Shown here piece by piece: positions 11,332 to 21,740 of a DNA stretch of 64,000 nt (positions are counted from its first letter, which is position 1; each line of letters starts with the position of its first letter). The notes under the pieces are model-generated. The model was given only the letters and a program-made list of their open reading frames with translations, searched no databases and was not told the DNA's origin. Origin of the DNA: Peronospora farinosa (taxonomy: Eukaryota > Oomycota > Peronosporomycetes > Peronosporales > Peronosporaceae); assembly GCA_947646735.1 (NCBI GenBank), contig CANTFK010000983.1:248001-312000 (forward strand), in the 5' to 3' direction. A program made the translations under genes and the position numbers.

Positions 11332-12274
11332 TGTGGTGAAGTGCCAGGAAAAGTTAGAGTTTAAGGGAAATGGAACCGAGAGCAAGAGAATTTCTGGTCA
11401 CTTCCCTGAGGGAGTGACCACGACCCGGCCTCGCGGATTTACAACCACACACCAGGCCCCGCCTTATTAAAAATATAAGGACCCAAACGTGCGGATCCAG
11501 CACAGGCTCCAGGCTCCGGAAACAGGTTCCAGGGGCCCAGGGGTTCCAGGGCTCAGGGGTATCTGGGCCCAATGTCCGAGGATACAGAATCGGTACACGG
11601 AATATCGAAGAGTACAGAAAGTACAGGTACCAAGGAGCCAATTCTTACTTCAAGAGTCGACACGGGGCACTACCTAGATCAAAGGGTTAAGGTTAGGCAA
11701 GAAAAGCATACAGAGAATAAGATAAATAAACACACTTGAATTTGCATTACACGTGGCAGCTTTAAGCGCCCCTTCTAAGCTTCTCCGTCGCTCCACCTCT
11801 TCCGGGCGGGATACCCTTTGGCCCCCCGACGTTAGCAGGTGTTAGACGACTCAAGCTACGCAAGCTGAACCTCAGGATAGTTGGCCTGAGGTGTCAAGAC
11901 ACCCAACACCCGCTACAGGAAGCGGTTTCCCTACGAAGAAGAACACAAAGGGGTCCAAGGACCAAGAACAGTCAGCCACCAAAGGGGTACATAGTACCAG
12001 GTGCATCGCTCTCGACTAAGTCGATTGAGCCCAAGAAACCCGGGCCCGAGTGAAGTATATCTACTCGTGGGCCCCCAAGTCCCTCCATACAAGGACCAAG
12101 TCTATAAGTCTTCTGCGTTTAACGAGGAGCAAGACCAGCCAAACCTACGGTTACACAAGGTGAGACCCAAGGTTGAAGCGAAACGGTATCGGTGTACCTT
12201 CTCCGTAAGTCGGCAGTCCTGCACTGTATGTGTTTGTGTCTCTCTCACGTCTTTTAAGAATCCACTCCACCACA
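11332..12274 (+). mobile_element. LTR C, probable 3' LTR of Gypsy element 1
   Basis: It starts TGTGGTGAAGTG and ends CCACTCCACCACA, the same termini as solo LTRs A and B, with scattered internal similarity (for example CTTCCGGGCGGGAT and GGTTACACAAGGTGAG). It is 943 bp. The flanks (CAGC left, CATA right) do not match, so it is not a solo LTR with its own target duplication. A purine-rich stretch, CAGGGGACAG, directly precedes it, as expected for a polypurine tract. Together these make it the 3' LTR of element 1. Confidence 0.7.
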
Positions 12275-12639
12275 CATACCGATGGATAACCAAAACGTGT
12301 TCCGCGTAAAACAGTGTTTTCACCGTGAATTTTCGACGGTTTCCAGAGTAACGACGCAGTTTTGGTGTACGAAATTAATTAATCATTTGATTGCATACTT
12401 GGGATACCGTGGCTGTCACGTCATCAGCCGAAAATAGATTGGCTATCTCGGTCCGTCAAACGACGAAGCAGATATGACGTCAGTGAAGTGTTTACTCATT
12501 TGTTGGTCGCTTCATCCGAGTGGCCTCACGTCAGGGTCGTAAACGAACTCGCCACGACTAACTGTTGCGCAGAAAGAGCGATGGCCCTCTATGCGCGGTA
12601 TGTTCCGATACACTAATGGAGCCACAGATCGATACGGTC

Positions 12640-12980
12640 GAACAGCGGTTCCCGCATACACTGACATCGGTCGAACAGGGGTTCCCGATTCACAGCGAGG
12701 CGGTCGAACAGCGGTTCTCGCACACACAGACATCGATCGAACATGAGTTACCGATTCTCAACGAGGCGGTCGAGCAGGGGCTCCCGCGTACAAGCACATA
12801 GGACGAGCAGAGGCTCTCAATCATCATCAAGGCGGTCGAGCAGGTCTCCCGCATACTAGGTTCTCGACCAATATCGCAGTGGTCGAGCAGGGGCTCCCGC
12901 GTACAAGCTTATCAGACGGGCAGAGTCTCCCGATCAATATAGAGGCAGTCAAGCAGGGGCTCCTGCCTCTGATTGGCGAG
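12640..12980. repeat. Degenerate repeat encoding VEQGLP-like motifs in element 2
   Basis: About ten copies of a core close to GTCGAGCAGGGGCTCCCG recur at irregular spacing of roughly 25-45 bp (for example near 12,645, 12,670, 12,712, 12,769, 12,836, 12,882 and 12,949). Where frames are open they encode VEQGLP, VEQRFP or VKQGLL. A similar weaker set is seen at 23,350-23,550 in element 3, so the repeat belongs to this Gypsy lineage's region upstream of RT. Confidence 0.75.
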
Positions 12981-15527
12981 AATGGGAGGACTATGGATCC
13001 GCATGAGACCGGCGTGGTGGAGACAGAGCTCCCACGTTTAGAGGGTGGTACGTCATCCTCTTGTGATAGCGACGTGCCAGTCTCGAGCAGGGGCTCGAGA
13101 CGCAAGAGAAAACGCAAGAAAGGAGAACGCCGATCGCCGAGACGACGACTCTCACGTCAAAAAGCTGATACAGATGGTTCCGTAGTGGCGAAATCCGTAT
13201 GTGCACTCGAATTTGTGGAGGGGTCTCCACATCGTGGCCTCTACATTGAGGTAGTAAGCCCACCGTGCACTGCTGCAAAAACACATCTCTGTCAGACCTT
13301 TCATGGAAAGATTGCCTTCACGACCTCAAGGAAGGCGACATCGAGCAAGTGTGAATCGTTTCAACCACCGAAGAAGCCAGTGAAGAAGTTCTGGAGGCTC
13401 TCCCAAAGAGAGCCGAGCCTAAATCAGCGCGCGAAGAACGCTTCGCGGCACAGTCTTGGGATGCTCTTCGTGCTTCGGGAAACCCTTTCTACGATATCGC
13501 CCGTGAGTACGTCGATATTCTTCCGGAGAAAATTACAGCTGAGCTTCCGGCGGATCGTGGTGTGCGGCACGAGAAGGATCTAGTGCCAGGATCGAAATAT
13601 TGCGTGACACGGCAGTGGCCGTTACCGCGCGATCGAGTCATCGCTATTGATGAATTTTTTTAGGGTCGCCGCAAGGCTAACCATGTCCGCGAGAGTATCT
13701 CGCCACATTCGAGCCCGACTTTCTGTGTAAAGAAAGCCACCGGCGGTTGGCGCATTGTGCACGCCTTCAACAAGCTGAATGACGCCACGATCCCGCCTCA
13801 AACGCCTATCCCTCGAAAAGACATGGTATTAAATACCATGTCCGGGAGCGAGAGCTACAGCGCCATATATCTGACAGACGGTTTATATTAGATCCTCATG
13901 AGGGACAGTGACATTCCGTTCAATGCGGTCAGCATTCCAAGCGGGATGCTTTGGGAGTGGCTAGTCATGCCACAAGGTCTTAAGAACGCTCCGGCTACGT
14001 TCAATCGGATGGTGACACAAGTACTTCGTCCACTTCGCGACTTTGCACCGAGCTACTTTGATTACATTTTTGTTTACAGCCGCGATGAGCAAAAGCTCAG
14101 CGCTACGGAGGTACACCTTCGACACTTGCAGCAGGTGTTTCAAGTTATGCGCGAGAATAAATTGTATGCGAATTTAAAGAAATGTGTCTTCTGCGCTCCC
14201 GAGATTCCAGTACTCGGTTGCTACGTCAGCAAGGAAGGTTTCCGCTCTGATAATGAGAAGATCTCATCGATCTGTTCCCGGCCAAAGATAAAATGAATTA
14301 CGTTAATGGCCTGGTCTGGCGAATTATTTGCATAAGTAAGTATACGCAGAACTATGCTGAGCTAATTCAGCCATTATCGACTTTGCTCAAGAAAGACGCA
14401 GTATGGTTATGGACGGCAGAACATCAATCTGCCTTCGACTCCGTAAAGAAGTGCTTGTCCGAGGCACCGGTGGTGATGTTACCTGATGAGTCTAAGCCAT
14501 TCCACGTCGTATGTGACGCGAGCAATTTTTCTATAGGATGTGCCCTCATGCAATTTGATGACGAGGGTCGAGAGCGCGTCGTAAGTTTTTCAATCACGAC
14601 AGATGAAACCTGCCGAGAAAATTATCCGGCATACGACAATTCTGGCTATGCGTTACGCGCTGATCAAGTTTAGAGCATATTTGCTCAACGAAAAGATGTT
14701 TTCTATCTACACAGATCACGCATCATTGCGTACCGCCGTCAAGAGCCCTTACTTGTCCCAGCACATGGCACGGTGGCTGTCATTTTTCGCCGAGTATAAA
14801 TTTGTGGTACATTACAAGCCTGGCAAGAATAACTTTCTCGCTGACGTGCTTTCTCGTCGTCCTGATTACGATCCTCGGCGCGACATGGGTCATCAAACGG
14901 AGAATGTTGATGACGACGAAGATATCTGTGCGTGTTGTAGTGAACTGGGAATTAACGCGATGATTTCGACACCCGTGCTGTCGATCCGAAATCAGATCGC
15001 TGAATCCTACGCGAATGATTCCTTCTATGCAGGAATCATCAATTATCTCAGGGACCCGAACGAAAAATTACTCGCGAAGTTTGTGAAACCAACAAGCGAC
15101 AACATCAAGCGTTACGCGCTTTACGATCCGTTGCTGACGTACACGATGGACTTCTTTGATTCCTCGCGTGTCGTCATCCCTGCTGATGACGATCCTCGAG
15201 ACCGATTGGTCTCCATGAGTTTCACGACAGCCCAGCTGGCGGACACCTGGGTCGCGAGAAGACGTTTGCAGCTATTTCTCGCGTATTTTTCTGGCCGCGA
15301 ATGTATAAATACATTCAGAAATGGGTGCGCTCCTGTGAAACCTGTCAGCGTGTGAAGCCCGCGCCATCCTCACAAGCCCCATTGCGTCCGCTTCCGATTG
15401 CTACGGAAGCCTGGCGCTCGGTCAGCATGGATTTTATCTTTGGCCTTCCACCGGATGAACAGAAACGCACGGGCGTATTGGTTCTAGTGGATCGATTCAG
15501 CAAAATGGTGCATTTGCTCCGGTCTCC

Positions 15528-15633
15528 GCCAATATTACGGCGGAGACGACAGCAAAGATCTTCATTGATCTTATCTTCAGGCCAATTTTACGGCGGAGAC
15601 GACAGCGAAGATCTTCATTGATCTTATCTTCAG
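15528..15633. repeat. 53-bp tandem duplication inside integrase of element 2
   Basis: Two adjacent 53-bp copies (15,528-15,580 and 15,581-15,633) differ by two or three bases. The unit is not a multiple of three, so the duplication breaks the integrase reading frame between the RFSKMVHL motif and the RHHGLPESIVSDRD motif. Confidence 0.92.
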
Positions 15634-16070
15634 GCATCACGGCTTGCCAGAATCTATTGTTTCGGACCGTGACCCACGTATCACTTCGGCTTTCTCGGCC
15701 GAGTTATTTCAGCTATTAGGCAAGCGGTTGCTTATGTCTACGGCGGCCCGTCCGGAGATGGATGGGCAAACGGAGCGCGTGAGCAGATGTCTTGCACAGT
15801 TATGCAACATCGTTCTCGTCATGGAGTTTGTTTCTTCCACTTACAGAGTTTGCAATCAATAATGCTGTCCATGCGTCAACCGGTTAAATGGACTTTTTTC
15901 GTTTACAACGCGAGGCATCCTCGCGTTTCGGCGCTAATCAATTTGTCAGCTTCAGAGCAACGAGTCTCAAAACTTGGGAGGGGAGTATCTACCGATGAAA
16001 CTGCGCCGAAACTATTGATGATTGATTACGATGAGGATACGTTGCTGCCGATGCACCTAATACTGGTAAT

Positions 16071-16147
16071 TTTGTGGCCAACGGCGTGTCGACTCCTGAC
16101 GCGATGCATTCCATCGCGTCAGGAGTCGACACGCCGTTGGCCACAAA
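16071..16147. repeat. Perfect 36-bp inverted repeat with 5-nt loop
   Basis: The arms 16,071-16,106 and 16,112-16,147 are exact reverse complements, separated by CATTC. It lies in the variable region between integrase core and C-terminal domain of element 2, and is translated through in one frame. Such a long perfect hairpin is not a normal gene part. It most likely arose by template-switch or foldback duplication of one arm. Confidence 0.95.
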
Positions 16148-17653
16148 CGAGAATACGTCGCCTGTAAGTTTGGCCGCAGTAACCGAATTTCTGTTATTAC
16201 GACAAAAATCACGCGTTTTGTGCGTGATGCATTACAAGAGGCAGTCGACAAGCAAAAGGAGAATGCTGACAGAAGAAGTTGAAAGAATATGTTGATATTT
16301 CGAGAAGGTGACAGAGTATTGTTATTAACAAGTGGATTACCGAACACCTCAGTGATGAATTTGGGCGCTAATAAGTTAGCGCCAAGATATATTGGCCCAT
16401 TTCGGGTTGTTAAGGTGCATGATGACGCTTACACGCTAGACATACCTACATCTATGCGTTTGCACCCGAAGTTCTATGTCAAGCGCCTCAAGGCTTACCT
16501 ACCGGCGGATCTCCCTTCGAATCTTCACCGCTTTTCTGTGCCGGCTCAAAATTCGACATCCTGTGACGACGACGCTGACGACGAATGGGACCAAGTCCTG
16601 CCCGAACGCGTGCAGACTCGATCTGATGTAGTCCTCCGAACGCAGTCGTCTCAAGTTGACGTAGGCGTTCAACCAGTACCAGCTGCTCACGTCGAGTCCG
16701 CTCAGCAGTCTCAGTCGCAGCATCCGCACGATCTTGAGCTCTCTCAGCCATCTCGCGAGCATCAAGTAGGGCATTCTTCGACTTCTCGGCTTCAGCGCGA
16801 AGTAGGCGCAGCTCATCATTCGACTGTACAGGCGCCCGATTGCGAGATACGACGCTCATCGCCAGAGGTCTTCCGTCGTGATGCTCCTCCTCCCTTAATT
16901 GATGCATCGGGTGCGCGACGCTGTATTGTCGACCGTATTGTCGATTACGAAGATCATAAGTTTAATGCGCCGAGTAGTGACCACAAAGAACAATGTCGAA
17001 AAAACATTACAGGGTTCGCTGGTTGGGATATTCGCCGGCGGACGATACATGGGAACCTCGAAGTATGCTGGCTCAGGATGTTTCAGACGTGGTTGAGGAT
17101 TGTGAGTCGCGTAAGAAGACGGCGAACGCGAGCGATGCTGCCGATTTCATCCCCGATCTCGGAGTCGTGATGCTCGCGAGCAACAAAACTACGACGACGA
17201 GTCCCCGAGCGATTTCGAGATTTATTAGAAGGCTCAGGAAAACATGGATTGTATTTGCGGCTATGTGAAACGCCATAGCGAATCGAGTTTGGCGCACTTG
17301 GGGATCAAACTAGCGACATCATGATCAAAAGACCAGTAGTAACCACTGCATCAACTGAATGATAGCAAGTGAAGAGCTTTGTTATGACTTTAGGAGCTTC
17401 CGGATGGTTAACGCCGATATAACTGTATAGCGTCCACGGGATTAAGTGTGCCATCGTGACTCGCGGTGTCTGCTCCCTGCAGATCGTACGGTTGGTTGTC
17501 GTCAGATATCTCCTTGCGCCGCGGCCATGGTCATGCTGCTTAGTTGTGTGTCACTGAGCAGGTTCGAGGTTGTGTCGCTGCATTTTCGGTGAAAAGAATC
17601 ATTTTTATGTTTTGTGCTTACGTTGTTGTAAGCACAACTATAAGAAGGGATGA

Positions 17654-17790
17654 TGTAATGGTGCAACCTATTACATGAGTAGTTATAGGATTAATACATA
17701 ATTACATAAGTAGGCATAGGGCGGTGTCCGATTAGCGTATACTGCGCGTCATTATAGTATTAATTTATTATTGGAGTACCACCCAATAAT
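17654..17790 (+). mobile_element. LTR start (3' LTR of element 2, truncated)
   Basis: The sequence TGTAATGGTGCAACC...ATTACATGAGTAG resembles the LTR start at 21,378 (TGTAACGGGGTGTACC...ATTACATAAGTAG). A purine run, AAGAAGGGA, sits just before it, as expected for a polypurine tract at the end of an element. It is cut off after about 140 bp by minus-strand gag sequence. A small hairpin (GTGCTTAC/GTAAGCAC) lies in the 3' untranslated part at about 17,615. Confidence 0.55.
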
Positions 17791-19139
17791 TAGCCAATAA
17801 TAAATTGACTTCCATATTGAGTGGTTCCCATGAGCTAGGAAACATATTCGCACTTATTGCGATTAAAACTAAAATCAAAAATAAAACAGAGATATATTTA
17901 CGAGTCAAATAAGAGCGCTTCCTCAACGCCCTTTTAGTGTAAGACGGTAACGGGTCCTTTTCCGTTACAGCATCAGCGTGGGTCTCACTTCTCTGGTCCT
18001 TCTTGGTAGATGGACGATCGTCACCTCCAGTCTTACGAGACACTGGGAGTGAGGCTCTACACTCATAAGCGTAGCGACCCATCTTTTGTCAGCAATTGTA
18101 CTTCCTAGTTCGTTTGTACTCTGGATAGTGAGGTAGTTTTCTCTCTACATAGAAGTGGTCCATTGGCTCTGGACCTCCGACCTCTTGTCGTCTCGGTGAA
18201 CGATAGGATCCCGAGTGGACACGAGCCTGTTGTAGGTTAAAGTCCTCCTGGTCTTCTGCTATGATCGCCTGATCGAGAAAGTCTAGTTCCAAGCGATACA
18301 GGTAGGTCTTGATGGGAACATCCGTCAGACCCTTGATAAACACAGAAACCTACGTGTGTTGATCTATTGGGTTAAGCACGATACATATAACAAGGTATCG
18401 TACGAGTTGGGCGTCAGAGTGTATATCACGCTTACCCTGTCTTAGATCCAGGAGCTCAGCCCGAGCCCTGAATTCGGCGCGAGGCGGTTCAAACGTGTGT
18501 TTGAGACGCGCCTTGGAGACATCATACGTTAGGAAAGCGTATGGGTCATGCAGCTTGAGCCCTAGGGCTCAGGCTTTAGCACATCCTGTCAAGTTCGACA
18601 TGGCAAATTTGACCTACATCGCATCGTCATCGATGCGACGAGCCTCAATGGCATCGTCGAGTTTGATGAACCATCTCAACATGGAGTCGCTTTGACTGCC
18701 TTGTACTTGGAGACATTAAATTTTTTATAAGTCGGGTTAACGTATGTGCGTCGACCCGGTAGCAGCAGCGCTGGCCTGCTGCTGACTCATCAGTTCAATC
18801 TGTTAAGCACCCTGCTGCATCAACAAGTCAGCTTTTTAGCGCCTTGTTCTCTCAACAGGCTAACCTGTTTAGAGCCTTGCTCCTGTAGCAAGGTTAGTTT
18901 CTTAACAACTTCGTCAAGTTCATGCTGTATGAACTTGGCGATGGTTGCATGTTGGTCGTCTCCGCTAAGATAGAGAGCAACATGGCACCAACGGCAGGGT
19001 TGCCGATGGTATCAGCCACACGCTGAACCGCATTCCATTCGAGATCACTCAAATGGCGGAAATCATCACGCGTTGCGTGATGACGTTCATCACCCGCTGA
19101 TTCCATAGCAGATGCTCCGGTGGTCGTTGAACGGACCAC
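17768..19139 (-). pseudogene. Gypsy gag fragment (minus strand)
   Basis: Minus-strand reading from 19,139 gives a gag-like start (MVRSTTTGASAMES) with frameshifts. From 18,343 there is a cleaner part (MFIKGLTDVPIKTYLYRLEL...), typical of a Gypsy capsid C-terminus, then a broken zinc knuckle (NC-stop-QKMGRYAYEC) at about 18,090. The last part near 17,800-17,950 encodes a hydrophobic stretch that does not look like gag and may be vector sequence from another insertion. The parent element is not otherwise present. Confidence 0.65.
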
Positions 19140-19153
19140 AAACTTGTACTACG

Positions 19154-19596
19154 CGTAATGGAGCACCTTCTGATTATACTCTAAGAGTATACTTTTTATT
19201 TCACTGATGACAGTGAAAGCAGGTTCCTCAATACTTTACGTACACGAAGAGGAAGAGGAAGTCGAATTAACAAGGGGGTTGAGACGAAAAAGAGAATTGT
19301 ATATCTGTAGTTCAACTATCAACTAAATTAATATGTTATAACCTGTACTAATTATGTTATACCCTCACTATGTATGATGAAAAATTTCCCTCCACTTATT
19401 GCGCGCGTCCATCGCCAGCGCGTTATTTGCTATAATGGCCTATAAAAACCGATTAGAGAGCATCTCCAACTTCAAAGAGATGTAGGAACAATATTTTAAG
19501 TAAACATGATATTGTCGAATATTATTAGTTATAACAACAGTTTTATTGACACTTCATATACAAGTCAACATTATGTAGCATACTTACAACGCTACA
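19154..19596 (+). mobile_element. LTR copy, same family as the solo LTR at 357-812
   Basis: About 443 bp align with the solo LTR at 357 along the whole length (GTAATGGAGCACC at the start, TGACACTTCATATA near the end). The terminal hairpin has decayed to TGTAGCATACTTACAACGCTACA. The left TG has been lost and no target duplication is visible, so it is older or truncated. It separates the minus-strand gag fragment from the fragments to its right. Confidence 0.82.
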
Positions 19597-20119
19597 ATGT
19601 CTTTACCCACGATCCGTCGAAGAGCGTCTTAAAGAGGCCACGGGCCATCGCTGAACATATGGTCCATTGGACCGGAGGCTACTACGCCCGAGGAGCTCAC
19701 CGCGCGAGTGGCTCTCCGCCAAAGATATTTGGAACCAGTCAATACCACCACAAGACAATACAAGAACCTCCTGGATAGACAAGCACGTGGTGCATCTGTT
19801 CCTCCCATGAAAAAGGTTCCTATCTTGCTCTTCGCAGGCAACACGAAAGATGAAGACGATAGTGCCTTTTCCCACTGGGCACATTATGTGCGGCTTTTGA
19901 CCAGAATGTGGGCTCTTCGCTCCAGTGCCAGTTTGGCAGACGTTCGTCTGAAACGCAAGATGTGTTCTGCATACGCCAAGGTAAAGTCCCGAGGCCGATT
20001 GCGGAGGCAACGAGTGCACTATGCGCCAGCCATTTAATATTTCCGCACTTCCACTACATCTTTAGCCGCGAGTTCACAGCAAGTCTCGGCCGTGAGCTCG
20101 CCCACTTCACCCGTTACTG
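19597..20119 (+). other. Unassigned retroelement-like sequence
   Basis: A + strand reading of 109 codons from 19,708 (LRQRYLEPVNTTTRQYKNLL...) is open but no family is recognised. Its position among Gypsy fragments suggests a piece of a gag or linker region. A minus-strand frame of 138 codons over the same bases looks like its shadow. Nothing else is supported here. Confidence 0.35.
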
Positions 20120-20956
20120 GTGAGAAACGCCATTGCCAACAGGTTGGCCCTGCGCACGAAGTTCAAGAACGTCCGCGGCGTACGGGCAATCCTACCTTAG
20201 AATAACCTCGATTCCCATTAGTTCCACAACTCAAGGTATCCCCACCACTTTACTAGATCATGGTTTTGACCTTGGCGACGACTCTTCTGAAGAACCGTTA
20301 CACATGGAGCTGAAGATTTCCCTGCTCATCGAGCAATGCCGGAGGAGGCCGGTGTATCGGTACAAGCTCACGCTGAGCTACTTCAGGAGGTGAAATGTGT
20401 CCGGGAGATCGTGCAGCAGATGAATACTCGCCTCGAGTCGTTGAAGCAGAGTCGAACGTGAGTGGAGGGTCAGCTTGACCTCTTGGTGCATATATTACGG
20501 CTTGCGGCAGTGCCAACGGCCTCAGCGCAAGCGCCTTAGAATTTACGTGTGGCGGATCCCGATATGGCTTAACCATGCCAACATATAACACGGGATGCGT
20601 ACGCAATCTGCACGGCAGATTAAGCGTATACGCTAAGCCTTTCTTCGCCACGACCGTAAGGGTCCGACGAAGCGCGGACGTACTTTTGTCTTAAAGACAG
20701 CGAACACTACATTTGTAGGTATGTTTTTAGCACAAAGTAAGACTTGGTCTCCGACCTCATAATAATTAATACAAATTCTGCCTTTAGCATCCGCATATTC
20801 CTTCTGTTTGTTTTGGCTATCAGCCATTGCGTCTTGCACATGTCGTAAGACATTTAGTCGCGTCGCTAGAAACGCTTTCACCTGTTTCTTGAAAGTATTA
20901 GGGCTGACATCAGCAAGCCGATCGGCAACCTCCACCACCAACCACTTTACCATCAA
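20120..20956 (-). pseudogene. Gypsy integrase C-terminus and chromodomain fragment
   Basis: Minus-strand frames from 20,956 give the integrase C-terminal domain (LADVSPNTFKKQVKAFLATR, then YEVGDQVLL and a frameshift to AYTLNLPCRLRTHPVLYVGM). A Pro-rich spacer and a broken chromodomain (QGQNHDLVKWWGY) follow at about 20,290-20,130. The RT, RNase H and integrase core that should precede it are missing. It is a fragment of a further chromodomain Gypsy element, in the opposite direction to its neighbours. Confidence 0.78.
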
Positions 20957-21149
20957 TCAAATGCGGCACAGCCGCTTAGTGAGCCATTTTGCTCAAATGA
21001 TTAGCAAAGACCACAGTAATACCTGTGTTGCCATGCGAATCTTTCAATAGGCCAAACGCAAAAATTCATACCAAGGGACTGCTATGACACCATCGTGGCT
21101 ATGCAAAGACGTCCTTTAACAAAATCTGGTCCACATTCGTGCCGAACAC

Positions 21150-21377
21150 GGTCGGTCGGATTTTGATAACCATATTGTTCATTTAATACCAGTGCTCGAG
21201 CTCATGCGCACTAATAAGCTGTATGTTAATGCACCTAAATGCATCTTCGGTGCTGATAAAATTCCCTTTTTAGGGTGCTTCATTGGGAAGCGAGTCTTAC
21301 GTGCGGGCGGATCTCGCCAAGGTGAAGGCCATAATAGATTACAGTCTTAAAAAGGACGTGCGTAAGTGGCTTGGCCT
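21150..21377 (+). pseudogene. Gypsy RT fragment (C-terminal half)
   Basis: The open reading HLIPVLELMRTNKLYVNAPK and IFGADKIPFLGCFIGKRVLR is the part of Gypsy RT after the catalytic motif, followed by a frameshift and KWLGL at about 21,365. It ends where an LTR begins at 21,378. Only this piece of the element is present, so the LTR next to it was inserted into, or recombined with, this RT. Confidence 0.75.
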
Positions 21378-21740
21378 TGTGTAACGGGGTGTACCATTAC
21401 ATAAGTAGCCATAGTTAAATCCATATCACATAAGTACATATATTCTACCCCCGAAATAGCGGGTGTAGCCATTCGTATCTCTATTCGCAGGTAAGTGAGA
21501 ATCAGTCTCATTATCAGCCAACAGGAGAAGCGATCTGTAGTTGAATGATTTCCATGCGTTTGGTAACCACTCGTACTTAGTCTAAAAACATTAAAAATAA
21601 AAAAAGAGAGTTGAAATTTACCTTAGCACGCTAGTTATTGCGCATTCTCTTACGCTTCCTCGTAAGCCCTATAGTGGGTGTAAGAAACAGAGCTCTAGTT
21701 CCATTACTCCTGGTAGCGCTTTGTAGTTCTTCCAACGATT

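Larger units (their letters stand above)
1332..12274 (+). mobile_element. Gypsy element 1, degenerate, with nested solo LTRs
   Basis: This is a Ty3/gypsy LTR retrotransposon remnant in + orientation. In order it holds a gag-like leader (about 1414-2600), pol with aspartic-protease linker, RT, RNase H, a second RNase H, integrase and chromodomain (3922-9150, interrupted), a GC-rich repeat (9285-9402), an antisense coding region (11,150-9500) and an LTR (11,332-12,274). No 5' LTR was recognised: the element abuts the truncated FAR1-like copy, so its left end is lost or unrecognised. Many stops and frameshifts show it is dead. The left limit given is the end of FAR1-like similarity, not a proven terminus. 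Confidence 0.7.
13420..17270 (+). pseudogene. Gypsy pol 2: RT, RNase H, integrase, chromodomain
   Basis: RT spans about 13,600-14,290. RNase H follows at 14,330-14,870, with the typical VVCDASNF and IYTDHASLR motifs. The integrase zinc region is at 15,210-15,345 (CETCQRVKP). The integrase core is at 15,400-15,800, with DFIFGLP, VSDRDPR and DGQTERV supplying D, D and E. The C-terminal domain is near 16,290-16,500 and a frameshifted chromodomain at 16,910-17,120 (HYRVRWLGYSPADDTWEPRS). The RT catalytic motif reads YFDYIFV at about 14,055, so the second catalytic aspartate is replaced by tyrosine. A 53-bp tandem duplication at 15,528 shifts the integrase frame. Confidence 0.9.
12275..17790 (+). 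mobile_element. Gypsy element 2 (chromodomain type), degenerate
   Basis: This is a second Ty3/gypsy remnant of a different lineage from element 1, sharing its protein type with element 3. Bases 12,590-13,400 hold a repeat-rich protease/linker region, 13,420-17,270 hold pol, and an LTR-like start lies at 17,654. No 5' LTR or gag is recognised; the left part begins directly after LTR C. Stops and frameshifts occur throughout. The stretch 12,275-12,590 has no recognisable gene. Confidence 0.75.

Noticed and set aside
17768..18082. A membrane protein or secreted effector from the hydrophobic minus-strand stretch
   Set aside because: It continues from a gag zinc-knuckle frame, has no start or signal peptide of its own and sits in retroelement debris.
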